Positions 7,528 to 16,454 of a DNA stretch of 64,000 bases are shown in pieces (position 1 is the stretch's first letter; the number at the start of each line of letters is the position of its first letter). The position numbers were made by a program, and so were the translations under genes. The notes below the pieces were generated by a model. The model worked only from the letters and a program-made list of their open reading frames with translations, was not told the origin of the DNA and searched no databases. Source of the DNA: SIG307 sp964545045 (GTDB lineage Bacteria; Bacillota; Clostridia; Lachnospirales; Lachnospiraceae); NCBI GenBank assembly GCA_964545045.1, contig CAZJEN010000019.1, forward strand, positions 1 through 64,000, in the 5' to 3' direction.

Positions 7528-9081
7528 ATGTTACAGATTAAAAATTTAACCATTACCCATAAAAAGGATTTGCGCTCCATCGTACAGAACTTTTCCCTCG
7601 TATTAAACGACGGGGACAAGGCGGTAATGATCGGAGAGGAAGGCAACGGGAAGTCCACGGTGTTAAAGTGGATTTATGACCCGGAACTGGTGGAAGATTA
7701 CGCAGAGGGACAGGGAGAGCGTATTTTAAACAGAGAGCGGCTGGGGTATCTGGCCCAGGAGCTGCCGGCGGAACATAAGGAAAAGACCTTATACGAGTAT
7801 TTTTCGGAGGAGCCGGCGTTCTGGGAGCAGACGCCGAAGGATTTGAGTAAAATGGCGGGAGAGTTCGGCCTTTCTACTGAGTTTTTCTATGGAGAGCAGA
7901 AGCTTGCGACCCTCTCCGGCGGCGAGAAAATCAAGGCTCAGCTACTACGGCTCATAATGGAGGAGCCGACGGCGCTTCTTTTGGACGAGCCGAGTAACGA
8001 CATTGATATCGAGACTCTGGAGTGGCTGGAACGGTTTATTCTGGATTGGAAACATATCGTACTTTACATTTCTCATGATGAAACTCTCATTGAGCGTACC
8101 GCCAATATGGTCATCCACATGGAGCAGTTAAAGCGGAAGACCGAAAGCAGATATACAGTGGCAAAGATGCCGTATGAGCAGTATATCGCAGAGCGGAAGG
8201 CAGGCATGGAACGGCAGGAGCGTCTGGCGCAAAACGACCGGAGGGAGAAGGAAATCCGGGATGAGAAGCTGCGGAAGATGGAGCAAAAGGTTGGTAGCAG
8301 ACTGGATAATATCTCTAAAGCAGAACGGGATGCCATCGGTCAAATGATGAAAAAGAAGATGAAGGTTGTAAAGAGCATGGAAAAGCGGTTCGAGCGGGAA
8401 GATGAGAATATGACCGAAATGCCGGAGGCAGAGGAAGCAATTTTCTTTAAACTGGGAGATAAGGAGTCCAAGATACCTGCAGGAAAGACTGTGATTGAGT
8501 ACAGTCTGGACCGTCTTATAACCCCGGACGGAGAACGGGTGCTGGCAAAAGATATTAAGCTACTGGTCCGTGGCTCCGAGAAGCTTTGCTTTATCGGGAA
8601 AAACGGTGCGGGAAAGACCACATTGCTTCGGAAAATGGCAGAGGAGCTGCTGGCACGAAAGGATATTCATGCGGAATATATGCCGCAAAATTATGAAGAA
8701 TTGATGGACTTGACCATGACGCCGGTGGATTTTCTGGATACCACGGGGGAGAAGGAGGAGCGTACCAGAATCCGCACTTATCTCGGTTCTTTAAAGTATA
8801 CTGCAGACGAAATGGATCATCCGATGTCGGAGTTGTCCGGCGGACAGAAGGCTAAGGTATTGCTCCTGAAGATGAGTCTGTCCAAAGCCAATGTGTTGAT
8901 CCTTGACGAGCCGACAAGAAACTTTTCTCCGTTGTCGGGAGGTGTGATTCGAAAGCTCCTTGCGGAGTTTCCGGGAGCCATACTCAGTATTTCTCACGAC
9001 CGAAAATATATGGAGGAAGTGTGTGATACGATTTACCGGCTGACGGAGGAAGGACTTCGCAAGGTGGAAAAAGAAGAGTAA
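7528..9081 (+). CDS. ABC-F family ribosomal protection-type ATPase
   Basis: The 517-residue soluble protein has two ABC domains and no membrane segment. Domain 1: Walker A GEEGNGKST, signature LSGGEKIKAQL, Walker B ALLLDEPSND. A long charged inter-domain linker (about residues 210-300) matches the P-site tRNA interaction motif. Domain 2: GKNGAGKTT, LSGGQKAKVLLL, VLILDEPTRNFSPLSG. The last motif, with RNFSPLS after the Walker B, is characteristic of the Vml/Lsa/Sal-type antibiotic-resistance ABC-F branch rather than of housekeeping EttA/Uup. Such proteins bind the ribosomal E site and dislodge drugs that bind the peptidyl transferase centre. The start is set at 7528, where TTAGGAGG lies 7 bases upstream. 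Resistance itself is inferred. Confidence 0.85.
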   Translation: MLQIKNLTITHKKDLRSIVQNFSLVLNDGDKAVMIGEEGNGKSTVLKWIYDPELVEDYAEGQGERILNRERLGYLAQELPAEHKEKTLYEYFSEEPAFWEQTPKDLSKMAGEFGLSTEFFYGEQKLATLSGGEKIKAQLLRLIMEEPTALLLDEPSNDIDIETLEWLERFILDWKHIVLYISHDETLIERTANMVIHMEQLKRKTESRYTVAKMPYEQYIAERKAGMERQERLAQNDRREKEIRDEKLRKMEQKVGSRLDNISKAERDAIGQMMKKKMKVVKSMEKRFEREDENMTEMPEAEEAIFFKLGDKESKIPAGKTVIEYSLDRLITPDGERVLAKDIKLLVRGSEKLCFIGKNGAGKTTLLRKMAEELLARKDIHAEYMPQNYEELMDLTMTPVDFLDTTGEKEERTRIRTYLGSLKYTADEMDHPMSELSGGQKAKVLLLKMSLSKANVLILDEPTRNFSPLSGGVIRKLLAEFPGAILSISHDRKYMEEVCDTIYRLTEEGLRKVEKEE

Positions 9082-9120
9082 TGTTTGTATTCAAAAAGTC
9101 AAGCAAACCGCTGCTACATT

Positions 9121-9129
9121 TGCTATAGT
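9121..9129 (+). promoter_or_regulatory. Extended -10 promoter before the AraC-GGDEF gene
   Basis: TGCTATAGT fits an extended -10 (TGn TATAGT); no clear -35. The ABC-F stop is only 40 bp upstream. Confidence 0.4.
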
Positions 9130-9205
9130 ATACTTAAGCAATGAAGGAACCCGATTCATTGACAAAGAAGCGCTTCTTTTAGGGAAAAGAGAAAGAGGGT
9201 ATCGT

Positions 9206-10003
9206 ATGAACAAAATCGAAATACTGACAACGGCATTGGAATACATCGAGGCCAATCTTTCGTCGGAGATTAAAACGGAGGACGTGGCCGGGGCATGCTA
9301 TTGCTCCAAAGCGGCATTAGAGAAGCTGTTCCGGTGTCTCAATCACATGAGTGTTCATGATTATGTGATTCGCAGACGCATGACACTGGCAGCCCGGATG
9401 ATGCGGCAGCAACCGGAGGTAAGTGTACTGGATGTGGCACTTGCTTACGGGTACAGTACCAATGAGTCCTTTTCCAGAGCTTTTAAAAAGGTGTGGGACT
9501 GCAATCCGTCGGAGTTTAAAGAAAATCCCCTGCATTTCGAGTTGTTTCCGAGACGTTACCCGCCTACCATGAAAGGAGACGCGATAATTATGAAAAATGT
9601 AGACATCAGTGAATTATACGAGTTTTTTAAGACGAGAAAGAATTGTTATTTTGTATGCTGCGACATTGATCATTTGGTGCCGATTAACGAGATTTCCAAT
9701 AAAGCCGGAGACATGGCAATTTTAGAGTCTTTGCGCCGTATGGAAGCAGAAGCGGGAGCTGAGGATGTGATTTTCCGTATCGGCGGCGATGAATTTGCCC
9801 TGTTAACCGACAGTGAAGACGCAGCGTATGCGGAAGCTATTGCTGAGCGTATCCGTGCAAACAACGGCAAGCCGATTGTATTTGAAGGAAAAGAAATCCC
9901 GCTCAGCCTTCACATTGCGGTAACGAAGTATTCTTCCGGGAATGTTCGTTATAAGGATTTGTTCGAGCAGTTACACAATGCCATTATGGAAGTGAAAAAA
10001 TAA
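9206..10003 (+). CDS. AraC-type HTH fused to a diverged GGDEF domain
   Basis: The 265-residue protein begins with a full AraC/XylS DNA-binding domain (about 5-105): two helix-turn-helix units ending in the conserved stretch DVALAYGYSTNESFSRAFKKVWDCNPSEF. The C-terminal part (about 135-262) resembles GGDEF: CCDIDHLVPINE at the start, AGDMAILESL, then RIGGDEFALL with an intact GGDEF signature. The N-terminal part of the GGDEF fold looks shortened, so cyclase activity is uncertain; it may sense c-di-GMP or GTP, or be a structural relic. There is no AraC sugar-binding cupin. The RBS (AGAGGG) precedes the ATG. A terminator follows at 10021. Confidence 0.82.
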   Translation: MNKIEILTTALEYIEANLSSEIKTEDVAGACYCSKAALEKLFRCLNHMSVHDYVIRRRMTLAARMMRQQPEVSVLDVALAYGYSTNESFSRAFKKVWDCNPSEFKENPLHFELFPRRYPPTMKGDAIIMKNVDISELYEFFKTRKNCYFVCCDIDHLVPINEISNKAGDMAILESLRRMEAEAGAEDVIFRIGGDEFALLTDSEDAAYAEAIAERIRANNGKPIVFEGKEIPLSLHIAVTKYSSGNVRYKDLFEQLHNAIMEVKK

Positions 10004-10020
10004 AAGGATACAAAGGGAAA

Positions 10021-10050
10021 AGAGAGTGTCGTAAAACGGCACTCTCTTTT
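10021..10050 (+). terminator. Terminator between convergent genes
   Basis: AGAGAGTGTCG and CGGCACTCTCT form an 11-bp stem (one G-T pair) around TAAAA, followed by TTTT. The A-rich left flank means it may also serve the convergent GH5 gene. Confidence 0.85.
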
Positions 10051-10069
10051 TAGAGGGGGGATTAATCTA

Positions 10070-11098
10070 TTATAAGTTTGATATCAGCGCATCATGGATG
10101 TCTTTGTTGATTTCACCGGAGACATCAAAGTTCATCTCTTTGTAGCTCCATACGGCCCTTGGAATCCGAAGCTCTTCAAGAGCGGTGTGGATGTCCTCAA
10201 ACCAACGTAAGGTGCTTTCTCGGTCTGCATTATCGATAACGCCGTATTCGCCGCAATACATCGGGACATCAAATTTTTCGGCAATTTCCATGGCCGGAGC
10301 AAACAATCTTCTGAAATAGTCCGCGGATAAAACGTTATCTCCGAGGGTGTCGAATTCTGCGTCGAAATCGGTTCCGTAAACCATTGCAGACTCTGCACGG
10401 GTCTCGGCGGCGGTACGCGGATACGTGGTGTGGAAATCTCTCGGCATGGTCTTGATCCAACCTGCAGCCTGATGGGTGAAAATCATCGGACTGTAGCAGT
10501 GGAAGGTAAAGACAATATTCTCGTCTGCCGGAGCCTCTAACAGAGACAGTCCGTAAATACTGCTGTTATAGATACCACCGATAATAATCTTTTTCGCAGG
10601 AGCAAGGGTGCGGATTGCCGCGATGGTCTCTGCGGAAATCTTGTTCCACGGCTCTGCGGTGGAACGGTCTGTAACCTCGTTCAACAACTCAAAGGCAATG
10701 TTTTCATTATCACCGTAGCGTCTTGTAAACTCCATCCAAAGCTTGATAAACATATCCTGAAGTCCGCGGTCGGTGAAGAAATTGCAATAGGTTTCATCAT
10801 CGAATACGTAACCGCAGGTTTTATGTAAATCCAAAACCAGCTTTAAACCGTTGGCTTCACACCATGCAATACAGTCATCGATATGACGGAAGCCGGATTC
10901 GATAAAGGAACCGTCCTCATTCTGTACTACATTGTAGTCTACCGGGAGACGGACATGGTCCATGCCCCAGGAGGCAATCAAATCAATGTCTTTCTTCGTA
11001 ATAAAGGTGCTGTAATGCTCTTCGTTGTACTTGTTACCGCACTGGGAGAGCCAGCCTCCTAAATTAATACCCTTTAAATATCCCTTGAATTCTCGCAT
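10070..11098 (-). CDS. Glycoside hydrolase family 5, cytoplasmic
   Basis: The 342-residue protein is a single GH5-type TIM barrel. It starts with the family N-terminal signature KGINLGGWLSQ, has HVRLPVDY on strand 2, the acid/base Glu141 in FELLNEV and the nucleophile Glu284 in YCGEYGV. There is no signal peptide, so it acts on imported oligosaccharides, probably beta-glucans, glucosides or mannosides; the subfamily and substrate cannot be decided here. AAAGGAG lies 8 bases ahead of the ATG. It is divergent from the GH2 gene, with which it shares a cre-containing control region, suggesting a common sugar-utilisation role. Confidence 0.88.
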   Translation of the reverse strand: MREFKGYLKGINLGGWLSQCGNKYNEEHYSTFITKKDIDLIASWGMDHVRLPVDYNVVQNEDGSFIESGFRHIDDCIAWCEANGLKLVLDLHKTCGYVFDDETYCNFFTDRGLQDMFIKLWMEFTRRYGDNENIAFELLNEVTDRSTAEPWNKISAETIAAIRTLAPAKKIIIGGIYNSSIYGLSLLEAPADENIVFTFHCYSPMIFTHQAAGWIKTMPRDFHTTYPRTAAETRAESAMVYGTDFDAEFDTLGDNVLSADYFRRLFAPAMEIAEKFDVPMYCGEYGVIDNADRESTLRWFEDIHTALEELRIPRAVWSYKEMNFDVSGEINKDIHDALISNL

Positions 11099-11187
11099 AT
11101 GAATCGCTCCTTTCTAAAACCGACGTTTTCAGAATGTCGCGTACAATATTCCATGTTTCAACGTCAGTATAGCACATTCTCATAAAA

Positions 11188-11217
11188 AGGATACAATAAA
11201 GTTGTGTTTTTTGTCAA
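11188..11217 (-). promoter_or_regulatory. Promoter of the GH5 gene
   Basis: On the minus strand TTGACA (complement of 11212-11217) and TATCCT (complement of 11188-11193) are spaced 18 bp. Confidence 0.5.
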
Positions 11218-11273
11218 TGTGTTGTTATGAAGTTTGTGAACTTATTAATATTTTGGGAATGGAATGAACAGAT

Positions 11274-11287
11274 TGTAAGCGCTATCA
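11274..11287 (+). promoter_or_regulatory. cre site (CcpA operator)
   Basis: TGTAAGCGCTATCA matches the Bacillus cre consensus TGWAANCGNTNWCA at every defined position and sits directly upstream of the -35 of the GH2 promoter, in the divergent region shared with GH5. Confidence 0.75.
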
Positions 11288-11316
11288 TTGTAAGTTAACA
11301 GAAAAAGTGATACAAT
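11288..11316 (+). promoter_or_regulatory. Promoter of the GH2 gene
   Basis: TTGTAA (11288-11293), 17-bp spacer, TACAAT (11311-11316). The cre site abuts its -35, so CcpA-HPr(Ser-P) binding should affect initiation. Confidence 0.65.
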
Positions 11317-11392
11317 AAAATTGACTGCACAGGCAGAGAAAGTCGGAGAAAATCCGACATAGAGTGTTGGCTTTTGAAGGAGGATAGTCTGT

Positions 11393-14300
11393 ATGACAAA
11401 AAGGCGTCTTTGGAATGACGGGTGGGAGTTTGCGGAGAAGCAGATCGGTACCCCGGCAGAAGAGATTTTTATGGAAAAAGAGAGCTGGTTAGCGGTGGAT
11501 TTGCCGCATGACTGGCTGATTTACGATGCAACGGATTTGTACCGGGACGGTGAAGGCTGGTATAGAAAGAGTTTTTCCTATATGCCGTCAGAGGAGAGAG
11601 TGTCTTTACGGTTTGACGGTGTTTATATGAATTGTACCGTATATGTAAATGAGAAGCGGGTATACGACTGGAAATACGGATATTCTGCCTTTGAGTTTGA
11701 TATAACGGATGCTTTATGGGCCGGAGAGAATACGGTTTATGTACAGGTGCGGCATCAGAGTCCGAATTCCCGTTGGTATTCGGGTGCGGGGATTTACCGT
11801 AATGTCTGGTTTGTGTCCCGTCCGCAGGTACACTTGGCCAGTGACGGTGTGTATGCACATATTCTGGAGCACAACGGAGATTACGTTCTGACGGTAACTA
11901 CGGAGGCGGAGTGCGGTGCCGGAACAAATCTGGGTGCTTTGGACCTGTCCGATACGGCAGCGGCGTTCCGTGAGGGCGTTCCGGGGAATTTAGCTGCAGC
12001 CGGGGATGTGAGCGGTGTCAAAGTAAGACATACGGTTCTTTCACCGGAGGGGGATGTGGTAACATGCAGTGAAGGTAGTCCGCTTGTGGGAGCCTTTGCA
12101 ACCGATACCCAGGAGTTCTTTGTGAAGATACCGAAGGTGTGGGACATCGAGAATCCGGTGCTGTATACTTTGGTAACGGAGCTGGTAAAGGAGGAAGCTG
12201 TGGTGGATGAACTGAGACAGTCCATCGGTTTCCGTAAGCTTTTGTTTACGACGGAGCAAGGCCTTTTCTTAAACGGCAGACATATCAAGTTAAACGGTGT
12301 TTGCGAGCATCATGATTTGGGTTGCCTGGGTGCGGCATTTAATAAAGCGGCATTACGCAGACAGTTTGAAAAGCTGAAGAAAATGGGTGTGAATGCCCTG
12401 CGTACTTCTCACAACATGCCGGCGAAGGAGTTTATGGAACTGGCGGATGAGATGGGCTTTTTGGTAGTGGCGGAGGCCTTTGACATGTGGGAGCGTCCGA
12501 AGACGCAGTACGATTATGCCCGCTTTTTAAAGGAATGGTATCCTGCGGATGTGGCAAGCTGGATTCGTCGTGACCGGAATCATCCGTCCCTTCTTATGTG
12601 GAGTATCGGTAATGAAATTTACGATACCCATGCGGATGAACACGGATTGGAGATTACGAAATATTTGACGGAAGCAGTGCATACCCATGACCCGCGGGAG
12701 AATGCACCGGTGACCATCGGCTCCAATTATATGCCGTGGGAAAATGCACAGAAATGTGCGGATTATGTGAAGTATGCGGGCTATAACTACGGAGAGATGT
12801 GTTACGAGGAGCATCATAAGGCACATCCGGACTGGTACATTTACGGCAGTGAGACCTGTTCCACGGTACAGAGCCGGGGCGTATACAAGTTCCCGTTTGA
12901 ACAGTCTGTTTTGTGTGATGATGACGAGCAGTGTTCCTCTCTCGGAAATTGTACCACCAGCTGGGGAGCAAAGTCTACGGAGCAGTGTATTTATTCCGAC
13001 AGAGATGCGAAGTTTTCTATGGGACACTTTATCTGGACCGGTTTTGACTATATCGGAGAGCCGACTCCGTACCATACGAAGAATTCTTACTTCGGGCAGA
13101 TTGATACGGCGGGCTTTTTCAAGGACCAGGCCTATATGTATCAGGCGGAATGGACGGATTACAAGAAAGCTCCGATGGTACACATTTTCCCGTATTGGGA
13201 CTTCTCTTTGGGACAGACGGTAGATGTGCGGATTTGCTCCAATGCCCCACGGGTAGAGCTGTTTGTAAACGGTGTGTCTCAGGGAGTTTATGATATTGAC
13301 CATGAGAACGGGAAGAAGCTTCTGGGGCATTGGCAGGTGCCTTATGTGCCGGGCGAGATTACAGCGGTGGCTTATGATGAAAACGGTGTCGAGATAGCGA
13401 GAGACACCGAGCATTCCTTCGGCGACCCGGCAAGGCTTGTGTTAAAGCCGGAAAGTACGGTGATGAAGGCAGACGGCAGAGATTTAATCTTTGTGGAAAT
13501 CGGTACAGAGGATATGGACGGATATCCGGTAAAAAATGCCACCAACCGTGTTCATATTTCTGTAGAAGGTGCGGGACGTCTGGTAGGTCTGGATAACGGC
13601 GACAGTACAGATTTCGATCATTATAAAGCAACCAGCCGGAGAATGTTTTCCGGAAAGCTCCTGGCGGTAATCGCCGCAAAGAAGGAGCCGGGAGACATTG
13701 TGGTGAAGGCCACCTCTGTGGGACTTCCGGAGGCGTCGGTTACGTTACGGGCAGAAGCTTCGGCGGTACCGGAGGGCGTGGCTGCGACGGAGGACAATGC
13801 GGTAGCGGAAGCAAGATGGCTTGCGAAGAAAGAAGAAGCATTTGTGGCACAATGGAAGAAACGTATGGCAGAGGAGGTTCCGGTACGTCGTATCGACATT
13901 GTGACGGAGGGAACGAACCGTTTGGATGCAGAGCGTAAGGAGGTAACTCTTACGGCAAAGGTATATCCGGAAAACGCTACCTATCAGGAAATTTTGTGGC
14001 GCGTGACCAACAACGGCGGTGTGGATTCCAACATTGCGAAACTGGCCGATACGGAAACGGGAAAGACCTCCTTCAGCAAGGAAAGCGGACTTTCTTACGG
14101 CAAGAACGTTACGTTAACTGCGCTCGGTGACGGCGAGGTCAGAGTACGTTGTAATACGAAAAACGGCGGGGATAAGATTCGCTTGATTTCCGATATGGAC
14201 TTTGAGATTTCCGGTATCGGAACGGCATTTATCAATCCGTACGAGCTGGTATCCGGTAGCCTGTACAGCCGGTATGACGGCGTGGTAACCAACGGAAACG

Positions 14301-14986
14301 AAAGAGGCGTGGCTACCGCCAGAGACGGGAAGACCACGGTGACCTTTGATAACGTGGATTTCGGTGCTTTCGGCTCCGATGAAATCACATTACCGATTTT
14401 TGAACTTGGAAACCAACCGGTTGCCATCGAAATTTGGGAAGGAGCGCCACAGGATGCGGGAAGTATCCTTGTGGATACGGTCATCTATCATGTGCCGTCG
14501 ATTTGGAATACTTACCAGGAGCGTACTTATAAACTTCCAAAGAGGTTCAAAGGCGTTACAAGCATCAGCTTTGTAACGGAGCATAAGATACATTTGAAGG
14601 GCTTTGTGTTTGCAAAGAAAGAGAAGGCCTTTGAAACTCTTTCCGTAAAGGAAAATTCATCCATTTACGGCGATACTTTTACGGTGGAAGAGGATGCCAT
14701 TACCGGTATCGGTAACAACGTGACCGTAGTATTTGAGGATATGAATTTCGGAGAAAAGGGAGCGGCGAAGCTGACAATTTGCGGTAAGAGCCGTTTGCCT
14801 GTGAATTCCATCCATGTGCGTTTTAACACGGAGCATGGTGATGTGAACGAAGTGGCGGAATTTGCCTGGGCAGATGAGTATACGGAGAGAGTTTTTGAAT
14901 TTTCTAAGGTAACCGGAAAAGCAACGGTAAACTTTGTGTTCCTGCCGGGATGTGACTTTGACTTTCAGTGGTTCCGCTTTGAGTAG
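11393..14986 (+). CDS. Glycoside hydrolase family 2 (beta-galactosidase-like), multi-domain
   Basis: The 1197-residue protein has no signal peptide. Domains in order: sugar-binding domain (about 1-165, with LPHDW and WYSGAGIYRNVW), Ig-like domain (about 165-285), TIM barrel (about 290-590) with acid/base Glu408 in SIGNEIYD, nucleophile Glu487 in YGSETCS and the substrate-platform motif IWTGFDYIGEPTPY, then a DUF4982-like domain (RVELFVNGVSQG), a GH2 C-terminal Ig-like domain (about 680-790), a Big2-like Ig domain (about 835-930) and two related CBM6-like modules (about 950-1075 and 1080-1197). Lactase or another exo-beta-glycosidase activity is likely, but the modules argue for a plant or host polysaccharide fragment. 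AAGGAGG precedes the ATG. Carbohydrate-binding modules on a protein without an export signal are unusual. Confidence 0.88.
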   Translation: MTKRRLWNDGWEFAEKQIGTPAEEIFMEKESWLAVDLPHDWLIYDATDLYRDGEGWYRKSFSYMPSEERVSLRFDGVYMNCTVYVNEKRVYDWKYGYSAFEFDITDALWAGENTVYVQVRHQSPNSRWYSGAGIYRNVWFVSRPQVHLASDGVYAHILEHNGDYVLTVTTEAECGAGTNLGALDLSDTAAAFREGVPGNLAAAGDVSGVKVRHTVLSPEGDVVTCSEGSPLVGAFATDTQEFFVKIPKVWDIENPVLYTLVTELVKEEAVVDELRQSIGFRKLLFTTEQGLFLNGRHIKLNGVCEHHDLGCLGAAFNKAALRRQFEKLKKMGVNALRTSHNMPAKEFMELADEMGFLVVAEAFDMWERPKTQYDYARFLKEWYPADVASWIRRDRNHPSLLMWSIGNEIYDTHADEHGLEITKYLTEAVHTHDPRENAPVTIGSNYMPWENAQKCADYVKYAGYNYGEMCYEEHHKAHPDWYIYGSETCSTVQSRGVYKFPFEQSVLCDDDEQCSSLGNCTTSWGAKSTEQCIYSDRDAKFSMGHFIWTGFDYIGEPTPYHTKNSYFGQIDTAGFFKDQAYMYQAEWTDYKKAPMVHIFPYWDFSLGQTVDVRICSNAPRVELFVNGVSQGVYDIDHENGKKLLGHWQVPYVPGEITAVAYDENGVEIARDTEHSFGDPARLVLKPESTVMKADGRDLIFVEIGTEDMDGYPVKNATNRVHISVEGAGRLVGLDNGDSTDFDHYKATSRRMFSGKLLAVIAAKKEPGDIVVKATSVGLPEASVTLRAEASAVPEGVAATEDNAVAEARWLAKKEEAFVAQWKKRMAEEVPVRRIDIVTEGTNRLDAERKEVTLTAKVYPENATYQEILWRVTNNGGVDSNIAKLADTETGKTSFSKESGLSYGKNVTLTALGDGEVRVRCNTKNGGDKIRLISDMDFEISGIGTAFINPYELVSGSLYSRYDGVVTNGNERGVATARDGKTTVTFDNVDFGAFGSDEITLPIFELGNQPVAIEIWEGAPQDAGSILVDTVIYHVPSIWNTYQERTYKLPKRFKGVTSISFVTEHKIHLKGFVFAKKEKAFETLSVKENSSIYGDTFTVEEDAITGIGNNVTVVFEDMNFGEKGAAKLTICGKSRLPVNSIHVRFNTEHGDVNEVAEFAWADEYTERVFEFSKVTGKATVNFVFLPGCDFDFQWFRFE

Positions 14987-15155
14987 CGCGGCGTCCCATT
15001 CTTGCAAGTGGGAGGTTTGCTAAGACCGAAAAGACGAACAGAGGAATATCTTTCTTGCTGAGCGCAACGCCTCGTCAATCTTCCTCTGCCCGTTTTTCGG
15101 TTTAGGCAAGTCCTCGGACACTTGCAAGAATTCGCCACACCCGAAGCCGCCGCGC
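14986..15155. repeat. 170-bp imperfect palindrome downstream of the GH2 gene
   Basis: The outer arms GCGCGGCG (14986-14993) and CGCCGCGC (15148-15155) start in the GH2 stop codon. Next inward is a perfect 13-bp inverted repeat, ATTCTTGCAAGTG (14998-15010) with CACTTGCAAGAAT (15119-15131), and then a further stem ACCGAAAA-ACG-CAGAGGA with its complement (about 15027-15051 and 15077-15106). It could be a MITE-like element or a long RNA hairpin; no coding potential is seen. Confidence 0.7.
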
Positions 15156-15164
15156 TTTAAATTA

Positions 15165-15210
15165 GAGAGGAGTTGTTCTCTTATACAGAGTTCAACGCCT
15201 CTTTTTCTTT
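15165..15210 (+). terminator. Terminator before pit
   Basis: AGAGGAGTTG and CAACGCCTCT pair with one mismatch and are followed by TTTTTCTTT. Confidence 0.7.
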
Positions 15211-15239
15211 ATGTTTTTTTTACGGAAATTTGTCTTGGC

Positions 15240-15273
15240 TTTACAGAGATTTAACACCCTTTTCCTGTATACT
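15240..15273 (+). promoter_or_regulatory. Pho box and -10 of the phosphate transporter operon
   Basis: Two direct TTWACA repeats, TTTACA (15240-15245) and TTAACA (15251-15256), have the 11-bp period of Firmicute PhoP sites. They stand where a -35 would be, and TATACT (15268-15273) is the -10. This fits PhoP-activated transcription under phosphate limitation. Confidence 0.6.
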
Positions 15274-15345
15274 AAACTTGTCCGCGTATAACGAAAGCGT
15301 GGAAAACAGAAAACCGGTCGCAGACCGGCTTTAGGAGGATTGTAC

Positions 15346-16398
15346 ATGAATATTTCGTTTTCTTACTTCTGGGAGCAGATGTTGGCAAATCCGGTGCTGT
15401 TAATTGCGGTGCTGTTGACGCTGGGGGTTATTTTTGTAAACGGCTGGACCGATGCCCCGAATGCTATTGCCACTTGTGTTGCTACACGAAGTATGCCGGC
15501 AGGAGCAGCAATTTTGATGTCGGCGGTATGTAACTTTTTAGGTGTGCTGGTAATGTCTCTGGTGAATACTACGGTGGCCATGACCATCAAGAACATGGTG
15601 AATTTCAACGGAGATAACCGGAAGGCACTGATTGCCCTGTGCGCCGCCATGTTTGCTATTGTGGTATGGGCGGTGGCAGCCTGGTATTTCGGAATTCCTA
15701 CCAGCGAAAGTCATGCGCTCATTGCGGGGTTGTCCGGAGCGGCGATTTCCCTACAGGGAGGTCTTTCCGGTATTAATCCGGCAGAGTGGATGAAGGTTGT
15801 CTACGGATTAGGGCTTTCCAGTATTCTGGGCTTTGCATCCGGATACGGGGCTTCAAAGATGACTATTTTTCTTTGCAAAAACATGGAACGTCGGAAGACC
15901 AACAAGTTCTTTACGGGAGCACAGATTGCGGGTAGTGCGGCAACTTCTTTTATGCATGGAGCTCAGGACGGACAAAAGTTTATGGGCGTGCTTTTGCTGG
16001 CACTGTTTTTGGTAAACGGGTCCGATACAACCACGGCAGTGCAGCCTCCGTTTTGGATGATGCTTTTGTGTTCCGTGGTTATGGGACTGGGAACCTCCAT
16101 CGGAGGAAAGAAGATTATTAAGTCCGTCGGTATGGATATGGTGCGTCTGGAGAAATTCCAAGGGTTTTCCGCGGATATTGCGGCGAGCTTTTGTTTGTTT
16201 TTATCTTCCGCCTTCGGTATTCCGGTCAGTACGACCCATACGAAGACTACAGCGATTATGGGTGTCGGTGCGGTAAAGCGTCTCTCGGCCATCAATTTCG
16301 GAGTGGTGAAAGAGATGGTGCTGACCTGGATATTGACTTTTCCGGGATGCGGACTCATCGGATTTTTGATGGCTCAGTTATTTATGGTATTGGCATAA
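15346..16398 (+). CDS. pit: Inorganic phosphate transporter, PiT family
   Basis: The 350-residue polytopic membrane protein carries both PiT signature halves: GWTDAPNAIATCVATR near residue 30 and the second repeat GIPVSTTHTKTTAIMG near residue 290, each with the DxPN/ST-H elements that bind phosphate and the coupling cation. About ten hydrophobic segments are visible. The start at 15346 has AGGAGG at 15333-15338; a TTG two codons earlier is less likely. The DUF47 partner follows 56 bp downstream, a standard pairing. Pho-box control implies phosphate-starvation induction. Confidence 0.92.
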   Translation: MNISFSYFWEQMLANPVLLIAVLLTLGVIFVNGWTDAPNAIATCVATRSMPAGAAILMSAVCNFLGVLVMSLVNTTVAMTIKNMVNFNGDNRKALIALCAAMFAIVVWAVAAWYFGIPTSESHALIAGLSGAAISLQGGLSGINPAEWMKVVYGLGLSSILGFASGYGASKMTIFLCKNMERRKTNKFFTGAQIAGSAATSFMHGAQDGQKFMGVLLLALFLVNGSDTTTAVQPPFWMMLLCSVVMGLGTSIGGKKIIKSVGMDMVRLEKFQGFSADIAASFCLFLSSAFGIPVSTTHTKTTAIMGVGAVKRLSAINFGVVKEMVLTWILTFPGCGLIGFLMAQLFMVLA

Positions 16399-16454
16399 GG
16401 AGAGTTTGGAATAAGACAATTGTAGAGAACATAGAGTGAAAAGGAGAACAGATT

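Noticed and set aside
9163..9178. Short palindrome AAGAAGCGCTTCTTTT as a terminator after the ABC-F gene
   Set aside because: No loop is possible without breaking the stem; too weak to call.
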